Source of the DNA: CAINDZ01 sp041908585
GTDB lineage: Bacteria; Krumholzibacteriota; Krumholzibacteriia; LZORAL124-64-63
Assembly: GCA_041908585.1 (NCBI GenBank)
Contig: JAYRFB010000199.1
Location: forward strand, 1-64,000
Reading direction: 5' to 3'
DNA: 64,000 bases
Notes under the pieces: model-generated
Databases searched by the model: none
What the model was told of the DNA's origin: nothing
The model's input: only the letters and a program-made list of their open reading frames with translations
Part shown: positions 29,597-38,500 of the stretch, one piece after another
Numbering within the stretch: the first letter of the stretch is position 1
Layout: each line of letters starts with the position of its first letter
Position numbers and translations under genes: made by a program

Positions 29597-32500
29597 ACAT
29601 CTTCATCACCCGGCCGGTGATGACCACGCTGGTGATGCTGGCCATCCTCGTGGCCGGCGTCATCGGCTACCGCCAGCTGCCGGTCAGCGACCTGCCGAAC
29701 GTCGACTTCCCGACGATCTCCGTCTCGGCCAGCCTGCCCGGCGCCAGCCCGGAGACGATGGCCTCGGCCGTGGCCACGCCGCTGGAGAAGCAGTTCTCGA
29801 CCATCGCCGGCATCGACAACATGACGTCCAGCAGCGCGCTGGGCTCGACGAGCATCACGATCCAGTTCGCACTCGACCGCGACATCGACGCCGCCGCGCA
29901 GGACGTGCAGGCGGCGATCGCCGACGTGGCGCGCCAGCTGCCGCGCGACATGCCGTCTCCGCCCTCGTACCGCAAGGTGAACCCGGCCGACCAGCCCATC
30001 CTCTACATCGTGCTGCGCTCGCCGACGCTGCCGCTGTCGACCGTCGACGAGTATGCCCAGACGATGGTGGCGCGCCGCATCTCGATGGTCAGCGGCGTGG
30101 CGCAGGTGCAGGTGTATGGGTCGCAGAAGTACGCCGTGCGCATCCAGGTCGACCCGGGCGAGCTGGCCTCGCGCGGGCTGGGTCTCGACCAGGTGGTGCA
30201 GTCGATCCAGGGCGCCAACGTCAACCTGCCGACCGGCACGCTGTATGGGACCGAGCGCAACCTGACCGTCCGCGCCACCGGCCAGCTGAACACCGCCGCC
30301 GAGTACCGCCCGATCGTCGTCGCGTACCGCGACGGCGCGCCGGTACGGCTGGAGGAGCTGGGCCGCGTCGTCGACAGCGTGCAGAACGACAAGGCCGCCA
30401 GCTGGTTCAAGGGCGAGCGCGCCATCATGCTGGCCGTGCAGCGCCAGCCCGGCACCAACACCGACGCCGTCTCGCGCGCCGTGCGGGACCTGCTGCCCAC
30501 GTTCCGCGACCAGCTGCCGGCGGCGACCGAGCTCGAGGTGATGTTCGACCGCGCCGACCCCATCCGCGAGTCGGTGCACGACGTCAAGTTGACGCTCGGC
30601 CTGACGCTGGGACTCGTGATCCTGGTCATCTTCCTGTTCCTGCGCAACCTCTCGGCCACGGTCATCCCGAGCCTGGCGCTGCCGATGTCGATCGTCGGCA
30701 CGTTCCCGCTCATGGCGGTGCTCGGCTACAACCTCGACAACCTGTCCCTGATGGCGCTGACGCTGTCGGTGGGCTTCGTCGTCGACGACGCCATCGTCAT
30801 GCTCGAGAACATCTACCGGCACCTGGAGATGGGCAAGCCGCCCCTGCAGGCGGCCAAGGACGGCGCGCGCGAGGTCCGCTTCACGATCATCTCGATGACC
30901 CTGTCGCTGGCGGCCGTGTTCATCCCGATCCTCTTCATGGGCGGGATCATGGGTCGCCTGTTCCAGTCGTTCGCCGTGGTGATCATGGTCGCCATCCTGG
31001 TCTCGGGCTTCGTCTCGCTGTCGCTGACGCCGATGATGTGCAGCCGCTTCCTGAAACCGCACGACATGCGCCGCAACCGCTTCTACGACGCCATCGAGCG
31101 CGCCTGGGCTGTCAGCCTGGGCTTCTACGAGCGCACGCTCTCCCTGGCGATGCGCCGCAAGGGCGCCACGCTGCTGCTGTCGGCGGCGATCATGGCCGGC
31201 ACGCTGGTGCTGTTCCGCGTCGTGCCGAAGGGCTTCATCCCGACCGCCGACACCGGGTTCCTGAGCGGCACCACAGAGGCGGCCGAGGGCACGGGCTTCG
31301 AGTCGATGAAGGAGCACCAGCAGGCCGCCGCGGCCGTGCTGGCCCAGGACCCGAACGTGGACGTGTTCATGTCCAGCGTCGGGGCGGGCGGGCCGACCGC
31401 TTCGGGCAACGGCGGCCGCTTCTTCGTGCGGCTGAAGCCGCGCGACGAGCGCCCCCTGGGCGCGGACGACGTCGTTGTCGCGCTGCGGCGGGAGCTGTCG
31501 AAGGTGCCGGGCCTGCGGGTGTTCCTGAACAACCCGCCCGCGATCAACATCGGCGCGCGCTTCTCGTCCGGGCTCTACCAGTTCACCATGCAGGCCTCCG
31601 ACCTGGAGGCCCTCTACGCGGCGGCGCCGCTGCTGGAAGCTCGCCTGCGCCAGGAGCCGGCGCTGCGGGACGTGAACAGCGACCTGCGCGTGAGCAACCC
31701 CGAGATCAACGTCGTCATCGACCGCGACCGCGCCGCCTCCCTGGGCGTCACGCCGCAGGTGATCGAGGAGACGCTCTACTCGGCCTTCGGCACGCGGCAG
31801 GTCACGACGATCCTGGCGCCCGACAACCAGTACAACGTGCTGCTCGAGCTGCTGCCCGAGGCGCAGCGCGACCCGACCGCGCTGGAGAAGCTCTACGTGC
31901 GGGCGACCGGCGGACAGCTCGTGCCGCTGGGAGCCGTGGCCCGGCTCGAGCCCGGCGTCGGGCCCCTCACGGTGAACCACTCGGGCCAGCTGCCGGCCGT
32001 GACCATCTCGTTCAACCTGGGCGAGGGCATTGCCTTGAGCGAGGCGGTGGAGGTCGTCAACCGCGCGGCCGCCGAGACGCTGCCCGCGGGGATCACCACC
32101 AGCTTCGCCGGCACGGCGCAGGCCTTCGCCTCCTCGCAGGCGGGCCTGCTGGCGATGCTGGTCCTCGCGATCCTGGTCATCTACATGATCCTGGGCATCC
32201 TCTACGAGAGCTTCGTGCACCCGGTGACGATCCTCACCGGCCTGCCGTTCGCGCTCTTCGGGGCCCTGCTGACGCTGCTCGTGTTCGGGGTGCAGCTGGA
32301 CATCTTCAGCTTCGTCGGCCTGATCATGCTGATCGGCGTGGTGAAGAAGAACGCGATCATGATGATCGATTTCGCCCTGGACGCGCGGCGCGAGGGACTC
32401 GGCGCCGAGGAGGCCATCGTCAAGGCCTGCAGCATCCGTTTCCGGCCGATCATGATGACCACCATGGCGGCCCTGATGGGCACGCTGCCGATCGCGCTCG

Positions 32501-32661
32501 GCCTGGGCGCCGGCGCCGAGGCGCGGCAGCCGCTGGGCCTGTGCGTCGTGGGCGGGCTGCTGTTCTCGCAGGTGATCACGCTGTACGTGACGCCGGTGTT
32601 CTTCACGTACCTGGACCGGCTGCAGGGGTGGCTGGGGCGGGGACGGGGGGCGACGGCCTGA
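29593..32661 (+). CDS. RND efflux transporter, MdtB/MdtC-like
   Basis: 1022 residues, a normal length for a HAE1-type RND pump with twelve membrane helices and two large periplasmic loops. It opens with M-N-I-F-I-T-R-P-V-M-T-T-L and D-L-P-N-V-D-F-P-T-I-S-V, the signature of the MdtB/MdtC branch. The proton-relay aspartates in helix 4 are D398/D399 (V-V-D-D-A-I-V-M-L-E-N) and the helix-10/11 region has G-V-V-K-K-N-A-I-M-M-I-D. It exports small molecules using the proton gradient. In Enterobacteria MdtB and MdtC form a heterotrimer, but only one such pump is present here. No regulator is adjacent. Confidence 0.95.
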   Translation: MNIFITRPVMTTLVMLAILVAGVIGYRQLPVSDLPNVDFPTISVSASLPGASPETMASAVATPLEKQFSTIAGIDNMTSSSALGSTSITIQFALDRDIDAAAQDVQAAIADVARQLPRDMPSPPSYRKVNPADQPILYIVLRSPTLPLSTVDEYAQTMVARRISMVSGVAQVQVYGSQKYAVRIQVDPGELASRGLGLDQVVQSIQGANVNLPTGTLYGTERNLTVRATGQLNTAAEYRPIVVAYRDGAPVRLEELGRVVDSVQNDKAASWFKGERAIMLAVQRQPGTNTDAVSRAVRDLLPTFRDQLPAATELEVMFDRADPIRESVHDVKLTLGLTLGLVILVIFLFLRNLSATVIPSLALPMSIVGTFPLMAVLGYNLDNLSLMALTLSVGFVVDDAIVMLENIYRHLEMGKPPLQAAKDGAREVRFTIISMTLSLAAVFIPILFMGGIMGRLFQSFAVVIMVAILVSGFVSLSLTPMMCSRFLKPHDMRRNRFYDAIERAWAVSLGFYERTLSLAMRRKGATLLLSAAIMAGTLVLFRVVPKGFIPTADTGFLSGTTEAAEGTGFESMKEHQQAAAAVLAQDPNVDVFMSSVGAGGPTASGNGGRFFVRLKPRDERPLGADDVVVALRRELSKVPGLRVFLNNPPAINIGARFSSGLYQFTMQASDLEALYAAAPLLEARLRQEPALRDVNSDLRVSNPEINVVIDRDRAASLGVTPQVIEETLYSAFGTRQVTTILAPDNQYNVLLELLPEAQRDPTALEKLYVRATGGQLVPLGAVARLEPGVGPLTVNHSGQLPAVTISFNLGEGIALSEAVEVVNRAAAETLPAGITTSFAGTAQAFASSQAGLLAMLVLAILVIYMILGILYESFVHPVTILTGLPFALFGALLTLLVFGVQLDIFSFVGLIMLIGVVKKNAIMMIDFALDARREGLGAEEAIVKACSIRFRPIMMTTMAALMGTLPIALGLGAGAEARQPLGLCVVGGLLFSQVITLYVTPVFFTYLDRLQGWLGRGRGATA

Positions 32662-32751
32662 GCCGCGGCTTCCTGGTCCGCCTGCCGGTGTCCCGCGACC
32701 TCCGCCACGGCCACGACGGGTACCACCGGGGTGCCGCGCCGGGAGTCCGGT

Positions 32752-32780
32752 TTGCCCCGGCGCGGTTCGCTGACTATTCT
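32752..32780 (+). promoter_or_regulatory. Promoter of the coiled-coil protein gene
   Basis: TTGCCC (32752-32757), 17-base spacer, TATTCT (32775-32780), 80 bases upstream of the start codon. Confidence 0.55.
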
Positions 32781-32860
32781 GGTCGCCTTCCCGCTCGCAG
32801 AAGAGTGATCCGCGGTCGGCGCCCCCGGGGCGCGCCGCAGTGTGTCCCGGGGGTGTACCG

Positions 32861-33724
32861 ATGACGCGTTCCCGCCTGTCGATGTCCATGATCCTGATCC
32901 TTGTGGCCGCCGCGGCGCCTGTGTCCGCGCAGACGGGCTGGACGCCGGCGGATTCCACGGCCGCGCCGGTCGACCTGCCGACGCGACCGGTGGCCGCCCA
33001 GCCGGTGCCCGAGGAGATGCCCGCCCCGGCGCCGACGGTCCCGTCGCAGACGCCGGCGCCGGCCGCGCCGGCACGGGGCGTGCCCGGTCCGGAGGCGATC
33101 CCTTCGTTCAACGCCGTCGACGATTCGCTGACGGTCCTGGTGGACTACCGGGCGGAGTCCGAGATCCAGCGCGAGCTGCAGGGCGCGGTGGCGGAGAAGG
33201 CCATGGCCGACCGCGACGTCGAACGCGGCCGGCTGCTGGAGCGCCTGGCGTCGTCCCGCATCGAGATGAAGGCCAGCGAGATCAAGGCGCTGGAGGCGCA
33301 GGTGTCGTTCGCGAAGCAGGAGAAGAACGCCGGCCGTCAGGCGGAGCTGGAGGCGCGGCGCAAGTTCGCCGAGAGCGAGAAGCAGCTGCTCGAGCGTCGC
33401 CGCGACCTGCGCAAGCGCGAGATCGAGATGGCGCGCGCCGTCCGCGAGTACCACGAGGCCACCGAGAAGTCCTGCCGCCTGGAGCTGGACCTGGCCGTCT
33501 ATCGCCGCGAGCGGTCCGAGATCCCCGGCACCACCGACCCCGGCGCCGCTGCCGAGTTCGCGCGCCTGCAGCGCGAGATCACCCGGCTGGAGGGAGCCGT
33601 GCTGGACGCGCGGATCAAGCAGGCCGACCGGCGCAAGGCCCTGGCGGACCAGGAGGTGCGCCTCGGCAAGGTGCGCCGCGCCGTCTACGACTCGCAGCTG
33701 AAGATCCAGCAGGGCGGGCGCTGA
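32861..33724 (+). CDS. Periplasmic coiled-coil protein
   Basis: 287 residues. A signal peptide (M-I-L-I-L-V-A-A-A-A-P-V-S-A-Q) is followed by a Pro/Ala-rich linker (about 25-75). The rest is almost entirely charged alpha-helix with heptad character from about 95 to 285 (K-A-S-E-I-K-A-L-E-A-Q-V-S-F-A-K-Q; R-R-D-L-R-K-R-E-I-E). It has no enzymatic motif. It could be a structural spacer or envelope-tethering protein. It has its own promoter and a strong terminator, so it is probably not part of the pump operon despite lying next to it. I recognise no family. Confidence 0.72.
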   Translation: MTRSRLSMSMILILVAAAAPVSAQTGWTPADSTAAPVDLPTRPVAAQPVPEEMPAPAPTVPSQTPAPAAPARGVPGPEAIPSFNAVDDSLTVLVDYRAESEIQRELQGAVAEKAMADRDVERGRLLERLASSRIEMKASEIKALEAQVSFAKQEKNAGRQAELEARRKFAESEKQLLERRRDLRKREIEMARAVREYHEATEKSCRLELDLAVYRRERSEIPGTTDPGAAAEFARLQREITRLEGAVLDARIKQADRRKALADQEVRLGKVRRAVYDSQLKIQQGGR

Positions 33725-33755
33725 GCGGTCCGCGTTCGATACCTGTGGCGGAAGC

Positions 33756-33793
33756 GGCGGCCGCCGGGTGAACCCCCCGGCGGCCGCCCTCTT
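33756..33793 (+). terminator. Strong hairpin terminator between convergent genes
   Basis: A perfect 13-bp stem GGCGGCCGCCGGG / CCCGGCGGCCGCC with a 7-base loop, followed by CTCTT. It lies 31 bases after the coiled-coil gene and could also serve the minus-strand thioredoxin-like gene that ends at 33837. Confidence 0.75.
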
Positions 33794-33836
33794 CACCGAT
33801 GGGACCTTTGTCCCTTGCGGCGGTGCTGCCGCCCCT

Positions 33837-34391
33837 TCAGCGCGCGCCCGCCGCCGACTCCAGCATGGCCTTCAACTCGGCGTAGTTCGTGGCTTCCGAG
33901 AGCGGGTGCTCGGTCAGGTTGTAGACGCCGATCCGGCGGTTGGCTGCGTCCAGGATGACGACATCGCGCCAGGTCACCTCCCAGGTCGTCCAGACCGGCT
34001 GGGCGAGCGTCTCCTGCAGCAACGGGAGGTCGCGACCGGCGACCATCTGCGGGTTGCCCGATTCCTGGCCGACGGCATTGACGCCGAGGATGCGCACGCC
34101 GTCCACGCCGTCGGCGGCAAGATCGTCCTGCATGAGATCGAGATAGCCGAACTGGCTAACGCAGGTCCCTCAGGTCGAGTGGCCGAAGTACCAGGCCGAC
34201 ACCACGCCCTGGTAGTCGCGCGGCGAGACCGGGTCGGCGTACGTGGCCGACTGCGGGTTGACGTCCAGCAGCACGAAGTCCGGCATGGCCCCGGAGCCGG
34301 GGCCGGAAGCGTCGTCGTCGCTGCAGGCCGCCAGCGCCGCGGCCAGGGCAAGTGCCGCCAGCAGGCGCGTCGTGCGCAGGTTCCTGTTCAT
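33837..34391 (-). CDS. Predicted selenoprotein: thioredoxin-like lipoprotein with UxxC active site
   Basis: Reading through one in-frame TGA (34170-34172) gives 184 residues. It has a lipoprotein signal (L-A-A-A-L-A-A-C, then S-D-D-D) and a thioredoxin/redoxin fold whose first strand and helix read V-V-S-A-W-Y-F-G-H-S-T-U-G-T-C-V-S-Q-F. The TGA (residue 74) falls exactly where TlpA/thioredoxin proteins have the first Cys of C-x-x-C, with Cys77 as partner. The frame continues without loss of protein character (G-V-R-I-L-G-V-N-A, W-R-D-V-V-I-L-D). A SECIS-like hairpin starts 11 bases after the TGA. AAGGAG precedes the ATG, which overlaps the upstream ATP-grasp stop (ATGA). The alternative is a nonsense mutation in a Cys gene. 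A periplasmic thiol/selenol reductase or peroxidase role is inferred. Confidence 0.8.
34144..34172 (-). promoter_or_regulatory. Bacterial SECIS-like element after UGA
   Basis: On the minus strand, UGA is followed by an 11-base spacer and the hairpin TAGCC-AGTTC-GGCTA. The apical loop begins 16 bases after the UGA and has G in its second position. This fits the published bacterial SECIS rules (loop 3-14 nt, G in the first two positions, 16-37 nt from UGA). The 11-base spacing equals that of the E. coli fdhF element. Outer bases TGAG and CTCA could extend the stem. Confidence 0.7.
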
Positions 34392-35389
34392 GCCTTCTCC
34401 TTGTCACCGTTGCGGGCGGCCCGACGTCGGCGATGACGCCACAGTCCGGCCCGCACCAGGCGGCGGGTGAACCCCACGTGGCCCTCGGGATCCTGCGCCA
34501 GGCACATGTCGGCGCCGCCGAAGCCGTCGGGAGGGAAGTAGATGCCGCAGTTGGCGTTGATCTCGAGCATCCAGGGCGTGCCCTCGTGGTCGACGCGGAC
34601 GTCGCAGCGCCCGAAGCCCGCGCCCTTGAGGGCGACGAACAGGCGGGCCGCCTCGGATCGCAGGCGCCGCGCCAGCTTGCGGTCGGTCACCGGCCCGGAG
34701 GACATGCGGTCGTAGTCGACCCACTTCATCTTCTCGTGCTTGAACGACTCGCCCGGCGGGAAGGCGTACTGCACCGGCGGGTAGGTGCGCGGCCGTTCGG
34801 GGCGGCCGGGAACCTCCGCCACCAGCACCGTGCATTCGGTGCCCTCGATGAACTCCTCGATCAGCGCGGCGCCGTGGCGCCGGATCATCTTGCGCGCCTG
34901 GCGGCGCAGGCCGGCTTCGCTCACCACGCGCGAGGCGCGGCTGAGGTCGACGCTCGCGTAGCTGCTGTGGTGCTTGACGATCAGCGGGTAGCGCAGGCGC
35001 GCGGCGGCGCGATCAATGTCCTCTTCCCGCCGCGCGACCGCCCAGGCCGGCGTCGCGATGCCCAGCGCGCGGCAGGCGCGCTTCATCGTCACGCGCGAGG
35101 GCTCGTAGAACTCGGAGGTGGCGCCGGTGAAGGGCAGGTCCAGGCGCTCGAGCGCTCGCACGACCTCGATGCCCGGCACGTGGCACTCCGCCGTGCCGTC
35201 GCAGAGGTTGAAGAAGACGTCGAAACCCTCGCGGGCCAGGCGGCGGATGGTGCGGACCGACGTTCCCTTTTCCAGCGTCTCGACGTGCCAGCTGGCCTCC
35301 GGCAGGTAGGGCCGGGGGTCGCAGGGCCAGTCGTCGGCGGGGAAGGGCTGCGCGTCGAGGTCCTGGGGAGTCAGCAGGCAGATGCGCAC
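34388..35389 (-). CDS. ATP-grasp ligase, D-Ala-D-Ala ligase-like
   Basis: 333 residues from a GTG at 35389 (AAAGG upstream). The N-terminal part is a pre-ATP-grasp domain (V-R-I-C-L-L-T-P-Q-D, then F-D-V-F-F-N-L-C-D-G-T). The ATP-grasp fold follows, with P-L-I-V-K-H-H-S-S-Y-A-S-V-D as the Lys/Gly-loop equivalent, E-E-F-I-E-G-T-E-C-T, and the metal site D-V-R-V-D, then W-M-L-E-I-N-A-N-C-G. It should form an amide or peptide bond from a carboxylate via an acyl phosphate. The substrate is not predictable. The stop overlaps the ATG of the selenoprotein gene by four bases, so the two are coupled. A third and fourth protein of this superfamily occur at 56.5-58.6 kb. Confidence 0.82.
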   Translation of the reverse strand: MRICLLTPQDLDAQPFPADDWPCDPRPYLPEASWHVETLEKGTSVRTIRRLAREGFDVFFNLCDGTAECHVPGIEVVRALERLDLPFTGATSEFYEPSRVTMKRACRALGIATPAWAVARREEDIDRAAARLRYPLIVKHHSSYASVDLSRASRVVSEAGLRRQARKMIRRHGAALIEEFIEGTECTVLVAEVPGRPERPRTYPPVQYAFPPGESFKHEKMKWVDYDRMSSGPVTDRKLARRLRSEAARLFVALKGAGFGRCDVRVDHEGTPWMLEINANCGIYFPPDGFGGADMCLAQDPEGHVGFTRRLVRAGLWRHRRRRAARNGDKEKA

Positions 35390-35512
35390 GGGAGGGGCGG
35401 CCTTTCGGGTCCGGGCTGGTCGTCGGGCTGCGGCGCGCCCCGGTGTCCCGACCGGGAGGACGGCGCCGCGGGCGACCGCCGACCGGCCGCCCGCAGCCAA
35501 ACATAGCACAGC

Positions 35513-38500
35513 CTACCGCACGAGCACGAGCTTGCGTGTCGCCGACCCGGCGCCGGCGCCCTCGGCGCGCAGGAAATACACGCCGCTCGCGGCGGCGCGA
35601 CCGCCGTCATCCAGCCCGTCCCAGACCACGGTGCGCCAGCCCTCGGCCAGCTTCCCGTCGTAGAGGTTGCGCACGCGGCGGCCGCGCACGTCGTGCACCG
35701 CCAGCTTCACCGCGCGCGTCGCATCCACGTACAGGCGGACGGATACCGAAGGGTTGAACGGGTTCGGCCACGGCAGGTCCAGCGCCAGCGGCGCCGCCGG
35801 CACCACCGTCCCATCGGCGGGCGCCACGCCCGGCGACGACAGCACGCCGTCGCGGCGCATGTTGCCCTTGTACGTGGGCCAGAACGCCTTGGCCTCGCTG
35901 TGCGCGAACGGCAGGTCCCAGACGTGGCAACGGAAGTCCCAGCCGGCGTAGACCAGGTCCACGTCGCCGTCCAGGTCCAGGTCCGTGATCACCGGCGAGG
36001 TGCGTACCGGGCCGGTCAGCGTGACGGGGAACCCGCTCATCGGCTGCCCGTCCGCGTGGTACACGTACAGGTTGTAGGGCGCGCCGACGTCGCCGCCGCC
36101 GATGCCCTGCACGATCTCGGGCGTGCCGTCGCCGTCCAGGTCGCCGACGACCGGGCTGGCCTCGCTGGAGCCCGGGAGGTCCACCGGCCAGCCCGGGCGC
36201 ACCTGGCCGGAGGTGCCGTCGGACGTCTTCGTGCTGACGACGACCAGCTTGGAACTGAGTCCCGTGGCGTTGGGCGTGTAGACGATCTCCAGCCAGCCGT
36301 CGCCATCCAGGTCGGCCAGGGCGGGGCTGGTGACCCACTGGTTGCTGGCGGCGTAGGGCATCAGCCGCGGGAAGCCCGGATAGTCCGTCCCGTTGGCACG
36401 TACCGCGTAGAGGTAGCGCCAGTTGTCGAACAGCACGAGTTCGACCTGGCCGTCGCCGTCCAGGTCGCCGGCGGCGATATCGCAATCGACGGCACCGCTC
36501 ACGGTGCGCGGGAAGCCGGGCACGTTGGTCCCGTCGTGGCGCAGGGCCATCAGGCGCCGGATGCCGGTCGCGTCGTTCTTCGTGCCGAACACGATGTCGC
36601 GCCGGTCGTCGCCGTCGAGGTCGACCAGCGTGGGGCCGCTGCGCGACCACTCGCCGCCGGCGCCGGCGCGCACGTAGAAGATGCCCTGCGTGGCCGGGTT
36701 GGCATCGCCGTCGCGCACCTCGGTGCCGTCGGCGTTCCAGGCCCAGACCATGCCGTTGACCGTGTTGACGACGATCTCGGGCAGGCCGTCGCCGTCGATG
36801 TCGCCCACCGCCGGGGCGGCCCAGTTGATGGTCGTGCCGGACGCCGTGTTCAGCGGGCGCGGCCAGCCCGGCAGCGCGCTGCCGTCGGCGCGGAACACGT
36901 GCACCTTCGAGCCCTGGTTGCGCTGGCAGGCGATGAACTCCTGGCCGGCCACGCCGTCGAGGTCGGCCATCGTCACCGCTGACAGCTCGAGCAGCGCGCC
37001 CGCGGCGAAATCGGTGAACTGGCCCAGCGTCAGCGCCTGCGCGTCGCCGTCGCGAACCTCCCTGCCGTCGTGGTGCCAGGCCCAGACCTGGTTGCTGGAC
37101 AGGACGATCTCGGGCCGGCCATTGCCGTCGATGTCGCCCACGGCGAGGGGACCGCTGGTCTCGCCGTCGAAGCCGGCGGGGAAGCCGACCATCTCACCCG
37201 GTGCCGTCGACTGGCTGACCACCGCGGACAGGACGCTCGGCACGCGCGACGAGTCCACCGCCGCCACCCGGTAGTGGAACGGCGTCAGCTGGGGCAGCCC
37301 GGTGTCCGTGTAGGAACAGATGCGCTCGAGGATGTCGCGGTTGATCCGCGTCCACGGCCCGGCCACGGAGTCCGCGCGGTAGACGACGTAGCCCAGGATG
37401 CCGTCGTGCGCCGGAGGATCCCAGGTCAGCAGGATCGAGTCGGGGCCCAGCTCCGTCGATGCCGCCAGACCCGACGGCGCGGGCGGGCGCCCCAGCGAGA
37501 AGTCGTGCCTGAGCTGCCGCCCCTGGGCGTCGGTCACCAGCACCCAGGCCGCGCCGCCGGCGCCGGCGCTCGTCAGCGACAGCGACAGCGGCGCCGCGTT
37601 GCCGGCGTGGCCGAGAAGGCCCAGCGGGCTCCAGGTGGCGACGGTGTCGTGCAGGACCACGTTGGGGTCCTGCGTGCGCAGCCGGCCCGTCAGCGCGCCG
37701 GTGGTCCCGACGCCGAAGTTGCGCAGGTCCACGGTCACGCCCACGCGCTCGCCGTCGTCCAGCGCGCCGTCGCCGTCGCCCCAGGTCGCGTCCTGCCAGT
37801 CGAGCGTGTCCACCTCGGGCTCGGGCGCGTTGAGCGCCGCCTCGATCTCCGAGTACCAGTGGGTGGTGCCGGACCGGACGTCAGAACGGAACCGGATCGG
37901 TTGGCCATCGGGCAGTCCGGCGGAGAAGTCCACCAGGATGGGCGACTGGGCGCTGGTCGCGGCACCGGCGGCGGCGTTGGCCAGGACCACCTCGCCGGTC
38001 ACCACCGTGACGCCGGGCGTCGTCGAGACGAGCTTGCCGCGCAGCGTCGTCGCGTTGCTCGTCCCTGTGTTGAGGTAGGTCGGCGTGAAGGCGATGCGCT
38101 CGCCCGCGTCGATGACGCCGTTCCCGTTGCCGATGCTGCCCGAGGCGCCGTTGTCCAGCAGCGGAAGCCCGGTGACCTTCAGGTAGCGCCCCGAGGCGGC
38201 GACGGGGATCGATCCCGCGTGGGCTGCGAAGTTCGGCCCCGTCACCGTCAGCGTGGCACTGCCGGCGCTGGCCAGGATCACCGGCAGCGCGGCCTGGCCC
38301 GACGCATTCGTGGTGGCCCAGGCCAGCGCCTCGCCGGGCTTGGTCAGGCACACGACCGCGCCCGGCGCCGGACCGCCGCCCGAGGTGACGGTCACGTTCA
38401 CGACCTGCTCGCCGAGGGGCAGCGAGGCCGGGGCCGCCACGGCCAGCGCCTGCGGCACGGCACTCCACAGCATGAGCGCGGGATCGCCCAGCAGCGTGTA

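Noticed and set aside
36000..37200. Repeated GTCGCCGTCGCCGTCCAGGTC-like segments as a CRISPR or tandem repeat
   Set aside because: They encode the D-x-D-G-D-G-x-P-E-I-V motif of successive FG-GAP repeats in the C25 peptidase and are irregularly spaced.
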